The notes beneath the pieces are model-generated. The model saw only the letters and a program-made list of their open reading frames with translations. It ran no database searches and was not told where the DNA came from. A stretch of 7,305 nt of DNA from JBDTYT01 sp040005555 (GTDB lineage Bacteria > Actinomycetota > UBA4738 > HRBIN12): NCBI GenBank assembly GCA_040005555.1, contig JBDTYT010000082.1:1-7305 (forward strand), read 5' to 3'. Each line of letters opens with the position of its first letter. The stretch's first letter is position 1. Made by a program: the position numbers and the translations under genes. Positions 1 through 7,305 of the stretch are shown one piece after another.

Positions 1-97
1 GCCCCGAGGGACCGTCCGGTGAACGACGGTCTGGTGACCGACGGCCACCGACGGTGGGCGAACGAGGACGGTGCCGCGACACCGCCATAATGGGTGC
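1..97. repeat. GACGG-rich leader with direct and inverted repeats
   Basis: No gene is recognisable here. The core GACGG recurs at 25-29, 40-44, 50-54 and 67-71. Positions 17-31 and 32-46 form a tandem 15-bp imperfect repeat (12 of 15 identical). GACCGTC at 10-16 and GACGGTC at 25-31 are perfect 7-bp inverted arms around an 8-base loop. A second dyad, CCACCGACGGTGG, lies at 45-57. Neither dyad is followed by a T-run, so a classical intrinsic terminator is not supported. Frame 1 is open from base 1 to a TAA at 88-90, so the tail of an upstream gene could end here, but its 29 residues resemble nothing I know. An operator or the end of an upstream transcript are both possible. Confidence 0.4.
86..91 (+). 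promoter_or_regulatory. Possible -10 element for a leaderless fdhD transcript
   Basis: CATAAT at 86-91 matches the TATAAT consensus at five of six positions and ends six bases before the ATG at 98. That spacing is typical of leaderless promoters in high-GC Gram-positive bacteria. No convincing -35 box lies 16-18 bases upstream, and no good Shine-Dalgarno precedes 98, which fits leaderless initiation. This is inference from spacing only. Confidence 0.35.
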
Positions 98-943
98 ATG
101 GCGCAACCCGACCTGCCCGTCCGTCGCAACATCACTCGCGCGAAGGTGCTGGCGATGAACGACGGGGTCCGCAGCGAGCGACCGGACGCCCTCGCGACCG
201 AAGAGCCGATGGAGATCCGGGTCGAAGGGCCGGATCGCCGGGCGGTCTCGGTCGCCGTGACGATGCGAACCCCCGGCGGCGACTTCGAGCTCGCCGCCGG
301 ATTCCTGTTCACGGAGGGCCTCGTCGATACCCGCGAGGAGATCCTCACAGTGAGCTACTGCGAGGACCTCGCACCAGAAGAGCAACGGTACAACGTGGTG
401 ACGGTCAAGCTCGCCCACGCCTTCGACGAGACGCTCCTGCGCCGCAACTTCTACGCGACCTCCTCCTGCGGGATCTGCGGGAAGGCGACGCTCGACGACG
501 TCGAGGTGCTCGGCGCGCCGCTCGCGCCGGGCCCGTCGGTCGCCCCGGCGGCGATCCAGGGGCTGCCCGACGCCCTTCGAGCCGGGCAGCGGGTGTTCGA
601 GCAGACGGGTGGTCTGCACGCCGCTGGCGTATTCTCGGCGAGCGGGGAGCTGCTCTCGGTGCGTGAGGACGTCGGCAGGCATAACGCGGTGGACAAAGTG
701 GTGGGGGAGGCGCTCCTTGCGGGCGCACTCCCGATGACCGAGCGCTTGCTCCAGGTTTCCGGCCGGGTGAGCTTCGAGATCGTCCAGAAGGCGGCCCGCG
801 CCGGGATCCCGCTCATCGCAGCGGTCAGCGCTCCGAGCTCGCTCGCGGTCGAGGCGGCCGAACGATTCGGGATGACGGTCGTCGGGTTCGTGCGCGACGG
901 GCGCTTCAACGTCTACACGCATGCGGAGCGGATCTCCGGCTGA
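98..943 (+). CDS. fdhD: FdhD, formate dehydrogenase accessory sulfurtransferase
   Basis: FdhD carries persulfide sulfur from a cysteine desulfurase (IscS in E. coli) to the Mo/W-bis-MGD cofactor of formate dehydrogenases; without the sulfido ligand the enzyme is inactive. The 281-residue product is full length for the family. It carries the CGIC pair (Cys124 and Cys127, within SSCGICGK) that relays sulfur in the E. coli protein. It also has the FdhD blocks FTEGLV near the N-terminus, REDVGRHNAVDK (residues 189-200) and a C-terminal SGRVSFEIVQKAARAGIP-like segment. I chose the ATG at 98 because homologues begin shortly before the conserved R-N-I-T stretch; the frame is open back to a GTG at 71, which would add nine atypical residues. 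The gene sits 62 bp upstream of the catalytic subunit it should activate. It has no visible lesions, and the family assignment is secure. Confidence 0.95.
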   Translation: MAQPDLPVRRNITRAKVLAMNDGVRSERPDALATEEPMEIRVEGPDRRAVSVAVTMRTPGGDFELAAGFLFTEGLVDTREEILTVSYCEDLAPEEQRYNVVTVKLAHAFDETLLRRNFYATSSCGICGKATLDDVEVLGAPLAPGPSVAPAAIQGLPDALRAGQRVFEQTGGLHAAGVFSASGELLSVREDVGRHNAVDKVVGEALLAGALPMTERLLQVSGRVSFEIVQKAARAGIPLIAAVSAPSSLAVEAAERFGMTVVGFVRDGRFNVYTHAERISG

Positions 944-965
944 CCTCCGTCTCCTTGAACGTCGG

Positions 966-996
966 TTTAGAATCGAGCGACGCCCGGCGAAAGGAG
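966..996 (+). promoter_or_regulatory. Possible -10 box and ribosome site ahead of the fdh operon
   Basis: The 62-bp gap after fdhD contains TAGAAT at 968-973, a good -10 match, although no clear -35 box lies 17 bases upstream. AAGGAG at 991-996 is a strong Shine-Dalgarno nine bases before the ATG at 1006 and fixes that start. Short inverted arms CGTCG (960-964) and CGACG (978-982) bracket the possible -10 and could form a small operator or hairpin. The ribosome site is convincing; an independent promoter is only possible, since fdhD and fdhF could also be co-transcribed. Confidence 0.45.
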
Positions 997-1005
997 CGCG
1001 CTTCG

Positions 1006-2931
1006 ATGAAGGACGGGCTCACGCGACTCACCGAGCCGATGGTCCGCGACGGTGGCGGCCTGCGCACGGCGACCTGGGACGAGGCTCTGGATCGAGCCGC
1101 GGAGGGGTTGCGCACGGCGACCGAGCGGAACGGCGGCCAGGGGGTCGGCCTGTTCAGCTGCTCCAAGGCCACGAACGAGATGAACTTCATCGCACAGAAG
1201 TTCATGCGTCAGGTCTTGCGCAGCAACAACATCGATAGCTGCAACCGCACCTGACACGCTCCCTCGGTCGTCGGTCTGGCGACGGTGTTCGGAGCAGGTG
1301 GGGGGACCAGTTCATACGAAGAGGTCGAGCACACGGACCTCATCGTGTTGTGGGGATCGAACGCGCGGGAGGCGCATCCGATCTTCTTCCATCACGTCCT
1401 GAAGGGCCTGCACAACGGAGCGAAGCTCATCGTGGTCGATCCCCGGCGAACCACGTCCGCCGAGTGGGCTGATCTGTGGTTGGGCCTCGACGTGGGATCC
1501 GACATCGGCCTGTCGAACACGATCGCCCGGGAGATCATCGCGAACGGCCTGCACCACGACGCGTTCATCGAAATGGGTACTACCGGGTTCGAGGCGTACG
1601 AGGCAAGCGTGCAGGACTGGACGCTGCAACGCGGCGAAGCGGTCACGGGGGTGCCGGCCGAGATCATCCGGGAGGTCGCGCACGCGTACGCGAAGGCCGA
1701 CCGCGCGATGATCTGCTGGACCCTCGGCATCACCGAGCACCACACCGCCGTGGACAACGTGCTCGCCCTCATCAACCTCGGGCTGCTGACCGGGCACGTC
1801 GGAGCGTACGGGAGCGGGCTCAATCCGCTTCGAGGTCAGAACAACGTCCAGGGTGGTGGCGACATGGGAGCGATCCCGAACAAGCTGCCCGGCTTCCAAG
1901 ACGTCGAGAAGGACGCGGCGGCACGCGAGAAGTTCGAGCGAGCATGGGGGGTCCCGATCGTTCCGAAGTACGGGTGGCACCTCACGCAGCAGTTCGAGGC
2001 GATGGAGCGCGGCGACCTCACCGCCCTGTACGTGATCGGTGAGAACCCGGCGACCTCGGAGGCCGACAACTCGCACACGAAGGACCTGTTGCAGAACCTC
2101 GACACCCTCATCGTGCAGGACCTGTTCATGACGAGGACGGCCGAGCTCGCCGATGTCGTCTTCCCCGCCTCCAACGCCGCGTTCGAGGCCGAGGGCACCG
2201 TCACGAACAGCGAGCGCCGGGTCCAGTTGGTTCGCCAGGCGCTCGAGCCCCCGGGTCAGGCCAAGGACGATATCTGGATCATCGCGCAGCTCGCGGAGCG
2301 GCTCGGTTTCGGCTGGGGCGAGGTCTCCGCGCGACTGGCCTGGGACGAGCTCCGATCGCTCTCGCCCATGCACGCCGGCATGTCGTGGGAGCGGCTCGAG
2401 GCGCTCGGCGGGATCCAGTGGCCCTGTCCCGACGAGGAGCATCCCGGGACCCAGTTCCTGCATGCTCGGCTCTGGGAGCGAGATCCCGCGCTCCAGGGAC
2501 CGAAGGCGCCGTTCAGCGTGGTCGTGGACGACCCGCCGGTCGATGAGCTGAACGACGAGTACCCGTTCCGGCTCACCACGGGCAGGCGTCTCGACTCGTT
2601 CAATACCGGTGTGCAGACCGGGCAGTACACATCTCCGCTTCGCCGCCGGGAGACGCTCGATGTCTCGCCGGAGGATGCGGTGCTCTTGGCCCTCGCCGAG
2701 GACGAGATCGTGCGGGTCTCCTCTCGTCGCGGCTCGCTCGAGGTGCCCGTCCACATCGGAACCGAGCTGCGGCCGGGTCTCGTGTTCATGACGTTCCACT
2801 TCCCCGAGCAGGTCGAGACGAACAACCTCACGATCGACGCGACCGACCCCAAGTCCGGGACGGCCGAGTTCAAGGCGACCGCCGTGCGCATCGAGAAGCT
2901 GGTGGCGGCGACGCCCCGCGGCGGGTCGTGA
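1006..2931 (+). CDS. fdhF: Selenocysteine formate dehydrogenase catalytic subunit, lacking its own Fe4S4 domain
   Basis: This subunit oxidises formate to CO2, or does the reverse, at a Mo or W bis-MGD centre. The TGA at 1252-1254 is read as Sec, residue 83 of 641. The reading frame and homology continue unbroken through it: the context NNIDSCNRTUHAPSVVGL matches the active site of E. coli FdhF (Cys-x-Arg-x-Sec-His-x-Pro-Ser-Val). The following His84 and Arg276 (in NPLRGQNNVQG) correspond to the catalytic His141 and Arg333 of E. coli FdhH. Residues 1 to about 500 form the molybdopterin oxidoreductase core, and about 519-635 form the dinucleotide-binding domain. The ATG at 1006 follows AAGGAG by nine bases. 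The protein begins at the linker sequence LTRLTEPMVRDG, so the N-terminal Fe4S4 domain of about 55 residues is absent; the gene at 4819-5790 supplies an equivalent. Without Sec readthrough this would be misread as two ORFs. The cell must also encode SelA, SelB, SelD and tRNA-Sec, none of which is in the window. Confidence 0.95.
1252..1254 (+). other. In-frame UGA selenocysteine codon
   Basis: The TGA lies exactly at the Sec/Cys ligand position of the formate dehydrogenase family, directly before the catalytic His. Strong FdhF homology runs through it in one frame, with no insertion or deletion. This argues for recoding rather than a nonsense mutation. Confidence 0.95.
1258..1295 (+). promoter_or_regulatory. 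Bacterial SECIS-like hairpin in the fdhF coding region
   Basis: Three bases after the UGA, GCTCC (1258-1262) can pair with GGAGC (1291-1295). Inside this outer stem, CGTCG (1269-1273) pairs with CGACG (1280-1284) around the six-base loop GTCTGG (1274-1279). The apical hairpin starts 14 bases after the UGA, close to the spacing in E. coli fdhF. Both share GGUCUG around the loop, where SelB is known to contact a G and a U. The middle part of the stem is poorly paired except for possible G-U wobbles next to the apical stem. The RNA also encodes the conserved protein segment after Sec, so part of the similarity comes from protein conservation. Confidence 0.8.
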
Positions 2932-2941
2932 CGGGGGTGCC

Positions 2942-4818
<1,877 letters not shown>

Positions 4819-4822
<4 letters not shown>

Positions 4823-5790
4823 GCGGGGGAGTGCCGCTGCAGCCCCCCAGGCGGCTCATCGACGTCGAGGTCGACGGGACCGTGGTGCGGATCACGGAGG
4901 GCTCGACGATCCTGGACGCCTGTCGGCGCGAGGGCGTGGATACCCCGACCCTGTGTTTCGCCGACAACCTCACGCCGGTGAACGCCTGCCGCGTGTGCGT
5001 GGTCGAGGTCGAGGGCGCGCGCACGCTGGTTCCCGCGTGCTCGCGCGCGGTCGAGGACGGGATGAAGGTACGGACCGACACGGACCGCGTCCGACACTCG
5101 CGCAAGCTGGTGCTCGAGCTGCTCGCGTCCTCGGTGGACGTCGAACTGACGAGCCTCGACGTTCACCGCTGGATGAGCGAATACGACGCACGCCCGGAGC
5201 GGTTCGGCCCGTCGGCGCCTCCGCTCTCCGAGGGTGAGCGAGACGCCAGGACGCCCGGACATCACCACGATCTTGAAGTGACTTCGGCCGAGACGGTCCG
5301 TCAACCCGTGAAGATCGACAACGAGCTGTACGTGCGCGACTACTCGAAGTGCATCCTCTGCTACAAGTGCGTGGAGGCGTGCGGCGTCGACGCGCAGAAC
5401 ACGTTCGCGATCTCGGTGGCCGGACGCGGGTTCGACGCCCGGATCTCGACCGAGTTTGCGGTCCCGCTCGACGAGTCGGCGTGCGTGTATTGCGGCAACT
5501 GCATCGGGGTGTGCCCCACGGGTGCGCTGATGTTCACGAGCGAGTTCGACATGCGCGAGGCCGGCACCTGGGACGAGTCCCAGCAGACGGTCACCGAGAC
5601 GATCTGTCCGTACTGCGGGGTGGGTTGCGAGCTCGAGGTGCACGTCCAGGACAACGAGATCGTGAAGGTCGCCTCGCCGTGGGACAACCAGGTCACGAAC
5701 GGTCACCTCTGCATCAAGGGACGGTTCGGGTTCGCGTACGTCCAGCGCCGCAAGCGCGAAGAGCGCGCGGACCGGGACCCGCCCACCTGA
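4819..5790 (+). CDS. Iron-sulfur subunit of formate dehydrogenase (detached N-terminal part of FdhA)
   Basis: This 323-residue soluble protein looks like the N-terminal third of an NAD-linked FdhA. In order it has: a [2Fe-2S] plant-ferredoxin-type domain (Cys46, Cys57, Cys60, Cys74); a cysteine-free middle section (75-177); two [4Fe-4S] motifs (Cys178, 181, 184, 188 and Cys222, 225, 228, 232); and the molybdopterin-oxidoreductase Fe4S4 domain (Cys263, 266, 270 and Cys298). Lys300, in CIKGRFGF, corresponds to Lys44 of E. coli FdhH, which relays electrons between the cluster and the pterin. The protein stops soon after GRFGFAYVQ, where a normal FdhA would continue into the Mo domain; that continuation is the gene at 1006-2931. 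The His-x3-Cys-x2-Cys-x5-Cys motif usual after the [2Fe-2S] domain is missing. The ATG overlaps the diaphorase stop as ATGA, implying coupled translation. An in-frame GTG at 4591 was rejected because it would add 76 residues lying inside the diaphorase gene. Confidence 0.92.
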
Positions 5791-6392
5791 GCACGCCCGT
5801 TATCGCCACCGTCACCGGGATCGTGCTGGCGGGCGGCCGATCGTCGCGGTTCGGCCGGGACAAGCTCGCCGAGCTGTATCGGGGGATGCCGCTCTTGCAC
5901 CACGCGGTGCTGCATCTCGGCGAGGTGTGCGACGAGGTTGTCGTGGTGGTCGCCCCCGGCGCCCCCGATCCCGGGCTGCCGCTCGGTGTCGCCGCTCGCG
6001 TCGTGCGCGACGCCACCGAGGGCGAGGGCCCGCTCGCCGGCGCCTCGGCGGGGCTGATGGCGGTTCGCACGGACGTGGCGCTGCTCGTCGGCGGCGACAT
6101 GCCCGAGACGCATCCTGCGGTTCTGCTGGAGCTCGTGCGCGTCCTGGCCGAAGCCGGCGTCGACGGCGCGGCGTTGCGGGACGGCGAACGCGTGCGGCCC
6201 CTGCCGAGCGCCCTTCGCGCGGGCCCGGCGGGCGATGCGGCGCATGCGCTCCTGCACTCGGGCGCTCGGCGGCTGGGCGATCTGCTCGACGCGCTCCGGG
6301 TGGCGGCGATCGACGAGCCCACCTGGCGAGCGCTCGACCCGGACGGTGCCACGCTGCGCGACATCGACCGGCCGGAGGACCTGGATGACTAG
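5787..6392 (+). CDS. mobA: MobA-like molybdenum cofactor guanylyltransferase
   Basis: MobA attaches GMP to molybdopterin to make the MGD form of the cofactor that formate dehydrogenase needs, so its place in this operon makes sense. The product of about 201 residues has the nucleotidyltransferase signature LAGGRSSRFGRDK (residues 14-26 from the proposed start), the EGPLAG-type block, and a metal-binding GDMP segment (Asp104). The length is normal for the family. The start is uncertain. No ATG, GTG or TTG lies at the expected place; a GTG at 5823 would cut into the first beta strand just before LAGG. The best candidate is a CTG at 5787 overlapping the preceding TGA as CTGA, with a weak GGGA about nine bases upstream, giving a protein starting MSTPVIATVTGIVLAGG. 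A CTP-using MocA-like or other relative is possible, but the bis-MGD enzyme next door favours MobA. Confidence 0.88.
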   Translation: MSTPVIATVTGIVLAGGRSSRFGRDKLAELYRGMPLLHHAVLHLGEVCDEVVVVVAPGAPDPGLPLGVAARVVRDATEGEGPLAGASAGLMAVRTDVALLVGGDMPETHPAVLLELVRVLAEAGVDGAALRDGERVRPLPSALRAGPAGDAAHALLHSGARRLGDLLDALRVAAIDEPTWRALDPDGATLRDIDRPEDLDD

Positions 6393-7050
6393 GATGCGGC
6401 GGATGGGCGTCAAGATCCGACGACGGCCGACCGACGCAGGGTGGCTCGCCGCGGGCAGCGGGATCGTGCTGCTCACCGCGAGCGCGATCGACGGCAACAC
6501 CGCGACGGAGGCCGAGGTCGCCGTGTTCCGCTTCGTCAACGACGCGCCGGATGCGCTGTTCTACGTGCTCTGGGCTCCGATGCAGTTCGGCACGTTCGTG
6601 GCCGTTCCGGTCACCGCCGTCGGAGCGTTCATCGCCCGCCGGCCGAGGCTCGCGATCGAGGCGGCGGTGGCCGGCACGGCCGCCTACTTCCTGGCCAGGA
6701 GCGTGAAGCTCGTCTGGGTTCGCCTGCGCCCACCGATCTTCCTGGAGGACGTGCATCTGCGCCACGTCCCGAGGACCGGCTACGGGTTCGTCTCCGGGCA
6801 CGCGGCCGTATCGGCGAGCCTGGCGTTCGTGCTGTGGGCGTTCCTGCCGAAGCGATGGCGATGGGTACCGGTGGCGCTCTCGGGCGTCGTGGGGCTCGGG
6901 CGGATGTACGTCGGGGGTCATATGCCGCTCGACGTCCTCGGCGGGTGGGGCCTGGGCACCGCCGTCGGCGCAGCCGTCACGTTCGCGGGCGGTGTCCCCG
7001 TGCGGAAGGTGAAGTCCGGGGCATCCTCGGCGACGACCGGGTCGGCTTAG
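6385..7050 (+). CDS. PAP2-family membrane phosphatase
   Basis: The 221-residue product has the three motifs of the PAP2 / type 2 phosphatidic acid phosphatase superfamily. These are K-x6-RP (Lys108 to Arg115-Pro116), SGH (137-139) and R-x5-H-x3-D (Arg173, His179, Asp183). In this family the two histidines act as nucleophile and its activator on lipid phosphates or diphosphates. About six hydrophobic segments (roughly 20-36, 55-80, 84-105, 139-156, 161-176 and 183-203) suggest an integral membrane protein, with the motifs facing one side. GGAGG at 6374-6378 lies six bases before the ATG at 6385, which overlaps the end of mobA by eight bases; ATGs at 6394 and 6403 are alternatives. The substrate, such as undecaprenyl diphosphate or phosphatidate, cannot be told from sequence. 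The overlap implies co-expression with mobA, but no functional tie to formate dehydrogenase is evident. Confidence 0.88.
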   Translation: MTRMRRMGVKIRRRPTDAGWLAAGSGIVLLTASAIDGNTATEAEVAVFRFVNDAPDALFYVLWAPMQFGTFVAVPVTAVGAFIARRPRLAIEAAVAGTAAYFLARSVKLVWVRLRPPIFLEDVHLRHVPRTGYGFVSGHAAVSASLAFVLWAFLPKRWRWVPVALSGVVGLGRMYVGGHMPLDVLGGWGLGTAVGAAVTFAGGVPVRKVKSGASSATTGSA

Positions 7051-7125
7051 CTCGCTTCCAGGTTCGCGAGTGCGTCGCGGCGGGCACGGGAGGAGTCTAG
7101 GCCCCGGAACTCCGGCTGGTGGGGC
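7050..7125 (+). terminator. GC-rich hairpins after the PAP2 gene, possible weak terminator
   Basis: Immediately after the stop, CTCGC (7051-7055) can pair with GCGAG (7066-7070) around a ten-base loop, extended by a G-U pair (7050 with 7071). A second hairpin can form from GCCCC (7101-7105) and GGGGC (7121-7125), with CCGGA/TCCGG dyads inside it. Neither is followed by a run of T. In high-GC bacteria such structures sometimes end transcripts, but this is weak evidence. Confidence 0.25.
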
Positions 7126-7182
7126 GTCCAGCGGATGCCGGAGCGCGCCGATCCCGAGTAGATTCCGAGGTGAAGAGCGGAC

Positions 7183-7197
7183 GCCCCGCCTCGGGGC
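7183..7197 (+). promoter_or_regulatory. Stable hairpin in the leader of the last gene
   Basis: GCCCCG (7183-7188) and CGGGGC (7192-7197) form a six-base-pair GC stem with a three-base loop, 38 bases before the ATG at 7236. A TAGATT at 7159-7164 could be a -10 box, which would place this hairpin in the 5' untranslated region; no -35 box is clear. There is no T-run, and no riboswitch class is recognisable. Confidence 0.25.
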
Positions 7198-7235
7198 CGG
7201 CCCGCGTATCACACCCTTTCCGAAAGGACCCACGC

Positions 7236-7305
7236 ATGCCGCGTCGTGTTCTCATCATGGGCGCCGCCGGGCGCGACTTCCACAACTTCAACGTCGCCTT
7301 CCGCG
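7236..7305 (+). CDS. Start of a COG2403 / cyclic 2,3-diphosphoglycerate synthase-like GTPase (partial)
   Basis: Only the first 23 codons are in the window. After MPRRVLIM the product reads GAAGRDFHNFN, which I recognise as the N-terminal signature of the COG2403 predicted GTPase family, often annotated as cyclic 2,3-diphosphoglycerate synthase after the archaeal enzyme. The hydrophobic strand followed by a glycine-rich turn is consistent with the start of a nucleotide-binding fold. The ATG is well supported by AAAGGA at 7223-7228, seven bases upstream. In bacteria the true reaction of this family is not well established. The 185-bp gap before it suggests a separate transcript from the formate dehydrogenase cluster. 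The call rests on a short segment, so only family membership is claimed. Confidence 0.75.
   Translation, partial: MPRRVLIMGAAGRDFHNFNVAFR

Noticed and set aside
1252..1285. fdhF as a pseudogene, or as two genes with a stop at 1252 and a restart at GTG 1285
   Set aside because: The frame is unbroken, the TGA sits at the known Sec position, a SECIS-like hairpin follows, and 1285 lies inside the conserved active-site segment.
5350..5385. Non-canonical ferredoxin motif (Ala-Cys-Gly instead of Cys-Pro) as a defective cluster
   Set aside because: The first [4Fe-4S] motif of NuoG/FdhA relatives commonly has a V-x-A/V-C pattern without proline. All four cysteines are present.
6235..6384. Upstream start for the PAP2 gene inside mobA
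   Set aside because: The extra 50 residues are an out-of-frame reading of mobA, whereas ATG 6385 has a strong ribosome site.
5812..7233. 473-codon minus-strand frame opposite mobA and the PAP2 gene
   Set aside because: It is rich in Arg, Pro and Ala with no recognisable domain. Both plus-strand genes have clear catalytic motifs.

Overview
The window reads as chromosome of a high-GC bacterium. An actinomycetote (often uncultured) fits best: strong G/C at third codon positions, tightly packed genes, AAGGAG-type ribosome sites and TAGAAT-like -10 sequences. This taxonomic call is an inference; Chloroflexota or another high-GC phylum cannot be excluded. All supported genes are on the + strand.

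Positions 1-97 are a short repeat-rich leader. They are followed by fdhD (98-943), the sulfurtransferase that activates formate dehydrogenase. A 62-bp gap with a possible -10 element leads to a cluster of four genes. The first is a selenocysteine-containing catalytic subunit of formate dehydrogenase (1006-2931), whose in-frame TGA at 1252-1254 is followed at once by a SECIS-like hairpin. The second is a NuoE-NuoF fusion, the NAD(P)H/FMN diaphorase (2942-4822). The third is an iron-sulfur subunit (4819-5790) with a [2Fe-2S] domain, two [4Fe-4S] motifs and the molybdopterin-type Fe4S4 domain that normally begins the catalytic subunit. The fourth is a MobA-like molybdenum cofactor guanylyltransferase (about 5787-6392). 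A PAP2-family membrane phosphatase (6385-7050) overlaps the end of mobA. After a 185-bp gap, a new gene starts at 7236 with the N-terminal signature of the COG2403 / cyclic 2,3-diphosphoglycerate synthase-like family and runs off the window.

Together the genes describe a soluble NAD(P)-linked, Sec- and molybdenum (or tungsten)-dependent formate dehydrogenase or CO2 reductase, encoded with two of its cofactor-maturation proteins. Electrons would pass from formate at Mo/Sec to the Fe4S4 cluster, along the ferredoxin-like clusters, to NuoE/NuoF and FMN, and on to NAD(P)+.

The most notable point is that the usual single FdhA polypeptide is divided into two genes. The cut falls in the linker between the Fe4S4 domain and the Mo/Sec domain, and the two pieces lie in reverse order on either side of the diaphorase gene. 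As a result the cluster with its electron-relay lysine and the catalytic Sec lie on different polypeptides. The iron-sulfur subunit also lacks the His-Cys3 cluster motif usual in NuoG/FdhA relatives.
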